Source of the DNA: Diadema setosum | Lineage: Eukaryota; Echinodermata; Echinoidea; Diadematoida; Diadematidae | DNA: 64,000 nt | Reading direction: 5' to 3' | Assembly (NCBI GenBank): GCA_033980235.1 | Contig: CM067064.1 | Location: forward strand, 1,972,501-2,036,500 | Notes under the pieces: model-generated | Databases searched by the model: none | Told to the model about the DNA's origin: nothing | What the model saw: only the letters and a program-made list of their open reading frames with translations | Made by a program: the position numbers and the translations under genes | Part shown: piece after piece, positions 9,101 through 19,000 of the stretch | Layout of the letters: the number at the start of each line of letters is the position of its first letter | Numbering within the stretch: the first letter of the stretch is position 1

Positions 9101-11473
9101 ATTCAGTTCAACTTTGTATGAAATTTACAGGTGTTGCCATTCGTTGAATAACATTAAGGATGAAAAATTAATTGTTTCATAATCATATTCTTGCTATACA
9201 TTGATGTTTGTGCAATCACAGTTTTCCCCCTATTGTTTCCCTTCCATTGTGTGATCCCTGCCATCCTTGTCTGACTGCCAGGTTCTCAGGTTGCCACGGA
9301 AACCAACCTACTTCCACATCGTTGGCAGCGTGGTGGACCTGTGGGATTCCATGTGGCCTTCCCTGGAGGTATTCTTTCCTATGACAGCTTGGCTTGGGTC
9401 CGGGGAGTTCCAGGTGTCCAGGGACGAGGCTCTGGCCCTGATGGAGCTAGCCAAAATGACCCTTGACCTCATCGTCACAACCCAGTGAGTCTGAGAAATC
9501 AACAGTGCTTGTAGCTCTTGTCATTGAGGTCTTGAAGCAAACCAGGGGGTAATGTAAAGTGCTGATTTATGAAACTAAAAGTTTGCTCTGATTCTGGGAG
9601 AATCTACAGAGTAAAATGAGGTTGGACTTCTGTTGACGTGGAGCTCTCGATAACAAAGAGCCAAGATGATGCGAACATGTTTTGTTAGCTTGGTCGGAAT
9701 TATTAGAATTAATTAAATATGTGAAATGCAATCTCTTCATCTAAATTATATATAATTATATGAATACAAGACAAAACTATTGGGAAAGGAATGCAACAGT
9801 TTACTTAAAGGTCAGTATGATAATTACACTAGTAATAAATTCTTCTTCCAGCATATATGCTGTTGTCATATATGGAATTTGAGACCATTCACGTAAAAGC
9901 ATTTCTATACTACGTGTAGACCCATGTAAAGAATGTTTTTTGGTGGTTTTTTTTTTGGGGGGGGGTGGGGTGGAGGGGGGAGGAGATGATCAATTTTGGA
10001 ACAGACAAAACAATAACAATGAAATGAAATGACTCAACATGATGATATTCTCAAATTAAATTTAATAAAGTTGAATGTGTGCATTCATTATTGTAAAGGC
10101 AAACACATGTTTGACAAATCAGCAATTGTTCGTTTTTGCAGGAGTTTACCCAAGCAAGATTGTGTTACGGTCCGTCCAGCACTGCGCAACATTGTCAAGG
10201 TCAAAGCAGAGATCAAAGAGATGACAAATGCAACAAAAAGACATTCTTGGAGGGTAAGTACTACTGTCACAAAATTCATTCACCATTAGTTGGTGAACAG
10301 TTGCCCATATGAAGTCCATATAAGGCTTGCTGGAGGTAGAATTCACTTCCCTTGTGTCCAATCCATTTGGACCAATATACATATGTAAGTAAGCACAGTC
10401 ACCTCTGTGTATGAGTTTAAGTTGCTTGTAACAAGTATTGCCACGAGTTGAAATCATTCTCGGACTCAAATATGAAACAGGTTTGGTAATCATATCATAT
10501 GAGTGTGTGATTATCATAGTTTAAGTTCATTCTCCAGTCTCTTAAGGTTCAACTTGGGCTTATTGACTTTGCATTGACTTGAGTGAGGTTGAATTTACGC
10601 ATACAGTCAGACATGTCTATAGCGGCCACCCAAGGGAAACGGATAAGGTGGCCGTTATAGACAGGTGGCCGCTATAGACAGATAATCCAACTTTGTGTGC
10701 ATTGCTTACATGTACATGTATCATCGTTGTATCCTTACATGTACATGTATGTGTGTATGTATGCACACACCGTGTGTTTCATGTTGGTGTATATGAAATT
10801 GTTGCGCACTAGTATGTGTATTGTCGTGAAGAAAGCTTAACACTATATAGTGCATTATTGTGACTTAATAAGGGATGGAGGCAGCGGTGGCGATCACTGA
10901 ATGTTGTCTGCACGGCTACAAAGCAGAAAAACATGCTGAATTATCGGCTCAGCTACGGCACCGTTGGGTTTTTGGCCGCTATAGACAGGTTAAAATCTAC
11001 CGCGGGAAACAAAATTTGTGGCCCCTGGCCGCGTTAGACAGGTGGCCGCTATACACAGAGTCTTTAACAGGGATTTTCTCTCGGGGAGGGGGGATTTTTC
11101 AGTGGCCGCTATAGACAGGTGGTCGCTATAGACAGGTGGCTGCTAAGGCAGGTTTGACTGTATTTCAAAAGTGTAAATGAATGAATTCCTCAGAACAGAG
11201 AGACAGAAAAGCTATTACAAAATGTTTAATAACTGCATTAACAAAATTTAATTTTGAAGGATAAAAGATAAGTAAATTTAAGACTCGTTTGTACTGTACA
11301 GATGTTTCTGCAGCACTGATTATCAGTCTTGCTCTTCCTGATTTTTGCTTCTTTCCATATCTCTTACTCGGTAGCCATCTGACCCAAGAGATGCTGCTGC
11401 CCTGGAGAATTGTTGTTGCATCATCTGTCGGCGAACCAAACAGCTGTTAGAACACCAGTCTTCACAAATGTGA
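40..11473 (+). CDS. Macro-like / triple-TIR-domain protein gene, 3' part (12 exons)
   Basis: Exons, each with compatible phase: 40-157, 1048-1180, 2010-2228, 4161-4356, 4932-5091, 5870-6105, 6691-6827, 7545-7748, 8431-8862, 9282-9484, 10142-10253, 11375-11473. Joined they give 748 residues ending at TGA. The upstream exons lie before the window. Residues about 1-150 resemble the C-terminal part of a macro domain (GIGVMGSLY glycine-rich loop, VITPLLNAGSQG strand-loop, later ILKLFSDLKERF helix). Residues 161-285 are TIR1 (DFDVYLSYSSKD start), 313-445 are TIR2 (YDIFVSYSHSD start) and about 519-640 are a divergent TIR3 (VVGEVILSFHPQD start). A basic tail ends in a CCCIIC cluster. No signal peptide or membrane segment is visible, so a cytosolic protein is likely. 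TIR domains act as signalling adaptors or NAD hydrolases; which applies here is not known. The TIR identity is firm for 1 and 2 and weaker for 3. The macro call is by eye only. Confidence 0.8.
444..490. repeat. GT microsatellite running into poly-G
   Basis: (TG)n tract followed by a run of G, in the first visible TIR gene intron. A simple slippage repeat. Confidence 0.9.
836..928. mobile_element. Short MITE, TTAACC...ends, copy 1
   Basis: Begins TTAACCTCTTGAGGAC and ends GTCCTCAATGAATTAA, an imperfect terminal inverted repeat with TTAA at both ends, over about 93 bases. The body (TGTGTTGTAGCAAAATCAGC) recurs in reverse orientation at 4409-4488. It lies in a TIR gene intron. TTAA ends are typical of piggyBac/Kolobok-type non-autonomous elements (family not assigned). 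Confidence 0.7.
1048..1180 (+). CDS. TIR gene exon, macro-like region
   Basis: Lies between acceptor TTGTCCAG and donor CAG/GTGGGA. It encodes YYDPSRGARGRPQELVSHAF through ITPLLNAGSQ with no stop and leaves in phase 0. The stretch VITPLLNAGSQG, completed by the next exon, resembles the strand and glycine loop near the end of macro domains that contacts the distal ribose of ADP-ribose. Confidence 0.75.
2010..2228 (+). CDS. TIR gene exon, end of macro-like region and linker
   Basis: Acceptor GACCCCAG, donor AAG/GTAGTG, 73 codons in phase 0. It starts GCDECEMLKGMVENAVSWM and ends KERFETKLTIPK. The pattern is amphipathic helix, buried strand (LHLLKIVIY), then a final helix (DILKLFSDLKERF), which is the secondary-structure order that closes a macro fold. 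It joins directly to TIR1. Confidence 0.8.
2755..3965 (-). mobile_element. AGGTCA-rich dispersed repeat, copy A
   Basis: In the TIR gene intron before TIR1. One end reads TATGCCTCTGCCACGAAGTG, the other GGCGGAGGCATCAGTCGCCA then a CTAGTTT end. These match, in reverse orientation, the two ends of the copies at 17,272 and 57,132. The inside holds many AGGTCA half-sites, some arranged AGGTCAAAGGTCA (around 3078, 3229 and 3514). Its ends are inverted versions of TATGCCTCCGCC, so a non-autonomous DNA element is likely. Confidence 0.75.
4161..4356 (+). CDS. TIR gene exon, first half of TIR1
   Basis: Acceptor TCTCACAG, donor ACTG/GTCAGT. It encodes the TIR box 1 (DFDVYLSYSSKD), helix A (VVDDIQATLQRL), the BB-loop region (IYASQQKVDGDAIWQQ) and strand C (ARVIT). 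It leaves in phase 1 and the next exon completes VLSPNYLES. Confidence 0.88.
4409..4488. mobile_element. Short MITE, copy 2 (reverse orientation, truncated)
   Basis: TTAACCCGTTGAGGACAG start, then GCTACAACACACATTTCCCA, which is the reverse complement of the body at 836-928. The far inverted repeat is not recognisable, so the copy seems truncated or diverged. It lies in the intron splitting TIR1. Confidence 0.65.
4932..5091 (+). CDS. TIR gene exon, second half of TIR1
   Basis: Acceptor CTGTCACAG, donor AG/GTGAGT. It encodes LSPNYLESPDCLEQYNIAL, then ILAPFFVETVTLPTYMGL and VQYADCR. Aligned by eye with the WxxxE motif of SARM1-type TIRs, the catalytic glutamate position falls on Q (DCLEQY), with an E directly before it. 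TIR1 may therefore be a non-catalytic copy. Confidence 0.88.
5870..6105 (+). CDS. TIR gene exon, TIR1-TIR2 linker and start of TIR2
   Basis: Acceptor CCTGACAG, donor ACTG/GTGAGT. It encodes an end helix of TIR1 (EKIASTCQQLIKTL), a strongly acidic linker (DDVEGEDESDDN), then TIR2 box 1 (YDIFVSYSHSD), helix A and the BB-loop start (IFYDIQELKTG). Confidence 0.88.
6691..6827 (+). CDS. TIR gene exon, TIR2 core
   Basis: Acceptor TGTCTCAAG, donor CAG/GTGAGT. It encodes GHAWQQTLYHSIDGSRSM, box 2-like AVLSNRYLRSAVCREEYSLA and ends KHLCQ. By eye the putative catalytic glutamate is kept (VCREE, residues 384-388) while the W of WxxxE is V. TIR2 is the copy most like an enzymatic TIR. Confidence 0.88.
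7060..7345. repeat. ATGG/GATA-type degenerate microsatellite
   Basis: About 280 bases of degenerate (GGAT)n/(GATA)n in the TIR2 intron. Open frames crossing it are low-complexity artefacts. Confidence 0.9.
7545..7748 (+). CDS. TIR gene exon, end of TIR2 and linker
   Basis: Acceptor CCACTGCAG, donor ACA/GTAAGT, 68 codons in phase 0. It opens with DKLRLIPVQIEEL, the usual TIR strand E (IPV), continues with a helix (FKIVMEKVCTSLVQWLHG) and ends in a linker NDPIDELTATFSEAT. Confidence 0.88.
8431..8862 (+). CDS. TIR gene exon, most of the divergent TIR3
   Basis: Acceptor TTATTTAAAG, donor CAG/GTATGT, 144 codons, the largest exon. After a basic pre-region (MEEHRKKTFKCSYKTTSLLL) it encodes a TIR-like fold: GEVILSFHPQDRRYAVFF, a shortened BB region (VVVRIDASSEQERRDQL), then VVAFLSPHYIESPKQVEEFH, and ends APLLLPVQ. 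VEEF (residues 587-590) lines up with the catalytic-glutamate region. Confidence 0.85.
9282..9484 (+). CDS. TIR gene exon, end of TIR3
   Basis: Acceptor GACTGCCAG; donor CCCA/GTGAGT with codon split 2+1. It encodes VLRLPRKPTYFHIVGSVVDL, continuing the LPVQV strand of the previous exon, then a helix-rich stretch ending ELAKMTLDLIVTTQ. The PTYFHIVG segment parallels PTYMGLVQ at the end of TIR1. Confidence 0.85.
10142..10253 (+). CDS. TIR gene exon, basic C-terminal tail
   Basis: Acceptor TTTTTGCAG, donor AGG/GTAAGT (near-consensus). It encodes SLPKQDCVTVRPALRNIVKV then KAEIKEMTNATKRHSWR. It is basic and probably helical, with no recognisable domain. Confidence 0.8.
10602..11162. mobile_element. 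MITE with GGCCGCTATAGACAGGTGG subrepeats
   Basis: Terminal inverted repeats: left TACAGTCAGACATGTCTATA, right end reversed TACAGTCAAACCTGCCTTAG. Both ends abut TA, consistent with a TA target duplication. Subterminal copies of GGCCGCTATAGACAGG occur several times at both ends, in forward and variant forms. There is no transposase. It lies in the last TIR gene intron, and the 79-residue open frame across it is not a gene. Confidence 0.8.
11375..11473 (+). CDS. TIR gene terminal exon with cysteine cluster
   Basis: Acceptor CTCGGTAG. It reads in phase 0 PSDPRDAAALENCCCIICRR then TKQLLEHQSSQM and stops at TGA 11471-11473. The CCCIIC run followed by arginines near the C-terminus could be a palmitoylation or metal-binding site (inference). 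The exon is too short to appear as a long open frame and was found by splice phase. Confidence 0.75.
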   Translation, partial: PSDPRDAAALENCCCIICRRTKQLLEHQSSQM

Positions 11474-11924
11474 TTCCTACCAGTCTCTGCCAGCACTTAC
11501 AGTGGCTAAAACTTAACTGTTTTGTTAACTTCTCATGTAACTATGGGCAATATCATTATATTAGATTAACAAGCAACTGCTAGTGATAATTTCTGTAAAC
11601 GAAATCCTACTTACCCATATTTCAACTGCCTATGGTCAGCATTTCTGGAAAAGCAATGTTTCTATATATTTCAGCTGCCCTTCACTTTCTGCCATATATA
11701 TTGTGTATATATATTTTATTTATAGTTTATATTTTCTTGATTTAAATTGTCTTTGTATCACATTTGGACTTCATTTAACATGAGACTTTCTCAAGATGCA
11801 CCATGTTTCATAAAGTCTAACCATTAAAAAGTGAACTATGAACTGTTTACCTCTTCCATAGGAGCAGTAGTTTCAGTGTGTGAGTCCTCAGTATCTTTTC
11901 CCCTCAGAAACACTATATTCTGTC

Positions 11925-11930
11925 AATAAA
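11925..11930 (+). other. Polyadenylation signal for TIR gene (candidate)
   Basis: AATAAA about 450 bases after the TIR gene stop codon, giving a 3'UTR of ordinary length. A further T/GT-rich stretch follows. It is the first perfect AATAAA after the stop. Confidence 0.5.
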
Positions 11931-14382
11931 CTGATTAAACAAAATGGACCTGAAATAACTCAAATTTGTGAGGATGTTTTGTCCAGTCTAAAGTAAAGAT
12001 CAATGCCTTGACTTTAATACTACCATGTGAGATGTGGCTAAGAAGTGTATTTGACAAGGGAAATATATCTTGGCATTTTCATAGGATCTAGTATGAACAG
12101 TTACAAATTCCATATCACAGAGCTCTTTGTATCTTGTAAATAGAAAGGTACTGTACTTTTTTTTTACAGGTTTAGATAGTGTGTGATAAAAAAACAACAA
12201 CTATTTTGTATACGCTGTAGTGTCACATACTGTATCCTCCAATGCAATGATTTGTAAACCGTCCAAACCAGAGGAGGGAAGGCAGCAATGACAGATAAAT
12301 CTGGTGCTTCTGGCCAGTAAGCAATAAGTTAGTAGACATTAAAGACTACCTCATGGCCAACATTTCAAGTAGCATGTGATTATTCAAGTTCATGAAATTC
12401 TTCCGTTAAGATGTTTTTTCATTGAAACTGACAAATTGCTCTACATCGACGTAAATAAGCACTGAATTGATCAGTGTTTTAATAGTAGCCATGATAAAAA
12501 AAAAAATCATGGGCATACGTCCTTGAGCAGGATTCAAACTTTCGACCTCCTGATCTCCGGACAGGCGTCATCTCCACTAATAGACCACCAAGCTTCTACC
12601 CAACTGCAAGTGTTGGTTCCAATCCTTACAGCATGCATGCAGTGGGTACTGCGTAATTATTCAAATTCATGAAATTCTTCCATCAAGATGTTTTTGTCAA
12701 TCAGTTGCAATTATTGTGTGATTGTCCCTCAACGAGGGTCAATTCTCTACCCCAGTACGTATGCAGTGATTATTCCAAATAAAAGATTTTCATAAATTAG
12801 CCACTCTTTACTGCTCATAATGACTTTTCATAGGATATGGTGATTACGCTCATTCCTTAAGTCTTTTTCTGACATATCTCTTTTGAAGTTGTATGCAACC
12901 ACTCAGTTCATTATCCATGAATATGGCGGAATGAATTTGTTTTATTAGTATGTCTTCAGCAAGTCACTGCAGAGGGCAGTGTTGACTGCCACTGTGCTTT
13001 CATCGTAAGATGCACTGAAATATTTAATATGCTGAATATGATATGTGTAGTGCAGACATGTGTAGTAATTTTTGAAGTGCCATTAATACATTCTGTTTGA
13101 TATACATTACTGTGGGATTAAGCGTTGTGAAGATGTGAAAGAAATCTTTTTTTTTTATCATATGCGTATTCTGTGTCTTAAGAGGATGTCGAGTAGAGAC
13201 AATGCAGAATTGTCAAATGGTGAAAGTGCAATGGAAAGACACAAGGTAAACAGACTGATTATGAGCTTCCTTCAAACTCTTACAAGAAGAGGACCAAATC
13301 CTGTGTGAAATGTGACTAAATGACTTCTTGGTCATTGAAATAGGCTTATCTTGCCATAGCAGAAACTTTCTGTGTTATGTTTTAATGTTAGCAAGGTTTT
13401 CTGGTTGCACCCAGTGGTTGCTGTCCTTTGAAGGGCTTTGATGTGAAAAAGACAGAATTTTCTTTACAGTTCTTCTTCAAACTCTACAAACATAGTCTCA
13501 TTCACTTGCTATCTCCCACCCCCTCTCTTTCTCATTCACTTCACAGTAGTACTTCTACAAACAATTTTCAGAAAGAGAATACTTTTGCTTACAGGACAAC
13601 TAACCACTGGTGCAACCCTATGTTTTGAAGATTGCTGTCTTTAACTGACTTCTAATTAAGCCCTGCATAGTTTTACTTGCTGTTGATATCCAGTTTATTA
13701 CTACATTTGTATTGCACACTGAACATTTGTCAATAAGTTGAAGGTCTTTTCAAGTTCTCTTCTCTTTATATTTTATTGGTTCTAATCCCTCATAAGTCAA
13801 ATTTACTGTAAGTCGGAAGTTATTTTAGGCAAGGTTGACTGTTCTAAAAGGTGAGCAGTTAACAAGGAACAGACTGTATGTACAACACATTGTAATATTG
13901 TTTTGTAGAAAATAATGATTCTTATCAGATTCATATTCTCTATCAGATTTTATATCATTTGTATATTTCATGACAGTTTTAGAATAGTAATAAAAAAAAT
14001 TGAACATATCTCTGAGTGGAAGTCACTCTTTATTAGAAAATTGATGTTGTGTGTGTGTGTGCACCTGTGGGTGTGATTGATCAGTTGTGTTCCCATGTAT
14101 CTATCATATAGATATTACTCCACTATTTCATGATGTACAGTACCTGGTAAATACCAATGGACACATACAAATATACACACACATACTTCCTTGCAAAAAC
14201 ACTCACACAAGTTTTTCCATTATGCTATGCATTTTACCACAGATAATTACTTTCTGTGTTGCTTGCTCTTCAGCTACAAAATAATACAGAATATTTATAA
14301 TATCCATTATATTTGTTACATTCATAATATTAAAATGAATAAAGCCAGACCTATGAAATTGTAGATGTTTCAACAAGAGACC
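11931..14382. other. Intergenic, no gene recognised
   Basis: AT-rich spacer between the convergent TIR and ATP5PD genes. Apart from the tRNA-like element near 12.5 kb and the flanking duplication, I see no splice-compatible coding exon. Confidence 0.6.
12378..12710 (-). mobile_element. tRNA-derived SINE-like element flanked by a direct repeat
   Basis: On the minus strand, 12,597-12,525 reads like a tRNA head: A-box-like GGTGGTCTATTAGTGG and B-box-like GAAAGTTTGAATCCTGC. It is flanked by two near-identical copies of a roughly 38-base block (TTCATGAAATTCTTCC core) at 12,382 and 12,658. The cloverleaf is degenerate, so it is not called a functional tRNA. SINE head or pseudo-tRNA is the best reading. 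Confidence 0.5.
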
Positions 14383-14790
14383 TTAAAGGGACTGTACAGT
14401 ACTGGTTGTGGTGGGGATTCATGTTTTGAACATTCTTAAGTGAGATAATGAGAAACCTTTTATGAAATATGAAAGAGCATGTAATCTTAAGAAGGATTCA
14501 ACGTTTATTTGATGAAAATTGGATTTCAAATGGCTGAGATATCCCCCCCCACCCAAAAAAAAAAAGTGATAGTAATAAAAGGCGACAGGCCGCGCCTTTT
14601 ATAAAGATCTCTGTTTCACCTTATTTTCGGCCATTTCAGCCATTTCAAAACCGATTTTCATCAAATAAACTTTTGATAACCCTTAACATTGCATGCTCTT
14701 TTACATCTCATAGAGTAGTTTCTGAATATCTCGCAAAACGTTAAAAGCTAAATCCTCACCTCAACCAGAACTGTACACACCCTTTTAAAA
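14383..14790. mobile_element. Foldback element 1
   Basis: Starts TTAAAGGGACTGTACAGT with TTGTGGTGGGGATT and ends in the complementary order (CTCACCTCAACCAGAACTGT then CCCTTTTAA). The two halves are imperfect reverse complements around an A-rich centre near 14,560. No coding capacity. Confidence 0.75.
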
Positions 14791-15406
14791 AGTCATGGAA
14801 CTTCTGGGCATCATGTTTGCATGAAACATAGACCTATTTTGACATCATATCCCGAGTCCTCACATTTCATGAGTGGTTGCAACAAAAAGAAACAAAAACT
14901 GTTTACCATTCACATGGTACATGTATCTGATATTTTTTTTCTTTTTTTTATGAACTATCTGCCACTGTGTACATCTGATATTATATATATATTATATATT
15001 TGAACATGGTCTGGAATTTCACTTTAAATAAGAAAATGACAAAGTAAAAGTTTTGAGAGAGGTTCAGGGGTCACAAATTAGGCTAGTTCTGTCATGCCTT
15101 AGCTTTGTGGTAATGACATGGCCAGCTGCCAATATGAGGCTGAAACTGTCCTAAGGGATTGTTCTCTTAGTCTCTCTGATAGTGTGATGTGCATTGAAAG
15201 AAAATTATAATAGGCCTCCCTCAGACTCCAAAAGCTGATAGAATAATTTAAACTGGTGCCCCACCCTACTGCTTACGGTTTAAAGTAACATAAAAAATCT
15301 CTAATCATTCTTGATTCACATTTAATTCACATGTCTTATGTAAATTAACGCAATAAAGAGTCACCCATTAAGACACATCCACAAATTTCTTGTTAATTTA
15401 TATCAC

Positions 15407-15412
15407 TTTATT
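15407..15412 (-). other. Polyadenylation signal for ATP5PD (candidate)
   Basis: AATAAA on the minus strand about 520 bases after the ATP5PD stop codon. This is a plausible 3'UTR length. Confidence 0.5.
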
Positions 15413-15931
15413 CCACGCAATGAATAGAATATGTTGTAATGACATTCTGCACAACAAATAATCTCTGCCAAAGTGCTATACAATACAGTAGTTGGTCCCT
15501 ACCTGGGACATGAGAAAAGCAAAGAGTACCTTCTCTTGTCATGCAGTGTATGATTTTTCTGAAAATTAATCATTTATGGTCTGAATGAAGGACATATGTC
15601 CATACAATTTGAATTCCATTTAGAGAAGTGATATAAATATCATAAAACTTTCTATTTTCACATAAACATTTACAAATGTGAAACATCGCAGCCGATGCTG
15701 CAATCATTAGGCTAAGACGAGGAGCTAGCAAAGGTACATGCCGGGATATGACACAGACCAAACATGTCGGTAACATGGATATGTGTCTGTTTCAGTGAAT
15801 TGATAAGAATTCACTCTCCTAAAGCTCAGATATGGACCAACACATTAATGCAGTCAAGTCCTTTGGAAGGATCAATCAAAACTCTATGAATTTTTCTTTT
15901 TCTGGACACTGGAGTCGGCAGGATGCTGAGG

Positions 15932-16063
15932 TTATAACTCCCAGATTGGGAAGTGGGGCCACCATGGGTATTTCTCCTTCATCTTCTTGGTGGTAGGGAA
16001 CATCTGCTCATACTCCTCCACTGTCATGTCCTCAAACGGGGTCATACTCTGCAGTTTGTCCAC
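15932..16063 (-). CDS. ATP5PD: ATP5PD coding exon 5 with stop
   Basis: Acceptor CTGTCTAG. Encodes VDKLQSMTPFEDMTVEEYEQ, then MFPTTKKMKEKYPWWPHFPI and WEL before TAA. The PFEDMTVEEY...FP...KYPWWPH order is diagnostic of the family C-terminus. Confidence 0.96.
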   Translation of the reverse strand: MDKLQSMTPFEDMTVEEYEQMFPTTKKMKEKYPWWPHFPIWEL

Positions 16064-19000
16064 CTAGACAGAGTGATGACAGAGGTGGCAGACAGGAGGG
16101 TGGTGATTACTGGTACAACATTTCATCAAGAGAATCGAGAGACACAGACAGACAATGGAGAACATCTGAGTACACATCTACACTCTTGATAAAGTACACA
16201 CATCTCGATTACATCATAATTGTAGAAATTTCTGAATGTGACCAAGAAGCAATGAATATACTGTTTTAAACTACCTCAAACAAAAAACAGATCACGACGG
16301 GTTGGATCTTATTCTTCTGTTGACCTCTCACTTAACCTCAAGACTATAGTGAAATCAACTTGAAATTTGGGGACAAGGAAAATGAACACCTTGCTTGCAC
16401 GTTCAATACAACAAATTAGATTTCACTGATTTTTTTTTTTTTTCATTTGATTAGTTTAATTCTATTATGTTAATTACAGTCAGCCTGAACACAAGAGTGG
16501 CATTGTACTTTCAGGGTTCTGACAGGGAGCATTGGTACCACAAATCAATGCTGTTATGATGTAGCATTTTCTGACTCATCAATGTACAAATATTTTTTCA
16601 TCATCAGCTTTTTTGCAGTGTTTAAGCCCAAATGTGTAAAGTCTCAAGGAGGTTCTTCATCACACACACATCAAATAGACTTGACAAGAAGGTATGCAAA
16701 GCAAAAGAGTTACAGTTACCTAATATTTTTGCAAGATATTGACTTCATTTTTTTAGACAACTAATGCATTGCAACTAGTGCATTGTTGACTGAAGGGCTA
16801 AAACGTGGCACATTTTCATGTATCACTGAATGTCATTAGTAGATCCCACAACACAAAACAATGGGGTGGGGGAGGGGGTTTGTGAAAGATTGTGTCACTA
16901 ACATCTGATGCCCTCCTTATATTACAGGACACGTAAACATTCACAACTCACCTCTTGTTGGTATTGTGTGATGCGAGTATTGGATGCCTTGACAAAATCT
17001 GCAGCTGTGCTGTCCTGAAGTAATGACAGGAAATGAAAACCATATAGCAATGTCATTTCAATTCTCCCTAAAATACTGTAAAAAGAAGAATTTTTGCTCA
17101 AATTAATACCCGATACTGGACCAACTTCAGTGAACTTTGCTTGTTCAGCACATATTTGTAAAAAATAATACTGTACCAAAATAATTAAGTGCAGGGTGCT
17201 GCATAAGTGCTTGCCTGATTGCCAAGGGCAAGTGAAATCAAAGTCAGGCAAGTGCTTTGAAATAACAAGAAAAAACTAGATATATCGCTACGGCTACTGA
17301 TATGCCTCCGCCATAATGCATGGTTCTCCTTGTAGATCTATAGTACAATGTCTTGACAATGTGTGATGACAGTTTCACACAAGTGGCAAAATATTAAAAT
17401 GACAGGTTTGACACAAATGTGCTGAATGTTCACTTTCCTAGAACTAGGTTCAATTGGATGAATGATTAAAATGTCAGAGTGCAGGTATTTGGGGAACTGA
17501 TGATTTTTACTTGACTTTTGACCCTTTTATAAGTTTATGCATTGAGTAATTTTCAAGGTATTGAGAAAAAGCATAATTTCAGTATCAAATGGGAAAATAG
17601 CATTATCTAAACCTGGCCTTTGACCTCTGACCTCACAGTTCCAAAGAGAATCACTGTTAGGTTGAACATGCATAAATATGTAAGTTTCATGATGATACCT
17701 TGAGTTACTTTCGAGATATGGAGGAAAAAGTGCAATTTAGCACTTTCACTTGACCTTTTACCTTTTGACCTTTGACCTTTCGGCAAGAAACTTCCCCAAA
17801 AATATATATTGGGTAATACATGCCATACATCAAGTAAAAAAAAAAAAAAAAAACCTTCAGGCATATTGCATTTTAAGGAAAGTACTGATATTTTGAGGAG
17901 TTGACCTTGACCTTTCACCCCCCTGACCTTTGACCCATGACCCCCAACTTCCCTAGATAATCATTGCTCATCGGTACAAGCATATATACTAAGTTCCATG
18001 AAGATACCTTGAACCATTTGCGAGATATGGAGAAAAACATGAAATTTCAAATTTTTTTTCACAAAATAACCTGTGACCTTTGACCTTTGACCCAGTGACC
18101 CTAAAATCCACACAAAGTATTATCCCTCAAGGATATACCCTCATACCAAGTTTGATGTAAAACCACCACACGGTTCTTGAGATATCGACAAAAACAAAAC
18201 GGGACGGACGGACGGACGGACGGAAGGACGACCCGAAAACATAATGCCTCCGGCCACTTCGTTGCGGAGGCATAAAAATGCCCAAATGGGGCAAGCAAAA
18301 AGGTCTGAGGCCACTTTTATGTTTTTACTTTTGCTCTACCAACCCACAAAGTCAACCATAAAGAAGCCCAAAGATATGTAATGGCTGTTTAGTGATGCAA
18401 TGCACTTTGATTTCATTCCAGCAACTTTCCAACACTTACGTGAAGAAGCGGCAATGCAATGCAACACCAACACTCAATCGAATCAAGTTTGATACTTTAA
18501 TGTGTTTGAGCTTGTGAATCAGAGAACATTTGTCTTGGATGCAATAACCCCTGCATCAGTTGGTTACAGTGTAGAATACATGAATCACAGACTAATTACC
18601 ATTGACTTTTCCTGCTTGTTGATGTAGTCTGATGCTGTGTCAGATGGGTAGGGGACACTCAGAGCTTTGAACTGTAATTAATACGAAGAATATCACTGAT
18701 GAGTACGGAGTAGATTCATTAGTGGCAAAATACAAAACAAGATCAGCATATCACATCAGAGTCAACATAAATAAACTTATAAACGTAGTCAGCGAGAAAC
18801 AAGGTTCAAGCCACAAGATTGTCACTTCCATATGAGTATGAAAAATATGAACTCCATTCAAAACACATTTGTGTTTAGTTAAATACTTACTTACAGATGT
18901 ATCACACACATCAAGATCTTCCTTTGAACATGTATGCGACAGGATTATTTTCTTCTTAATTCAATTATGAGTGTTCTACATTAAATAGCTATTCCAAAGA

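Noticed and set aside
10875..11114. 79-codon frame
   Set aside because: Lies wholly inside a MITE with repeated motifs.
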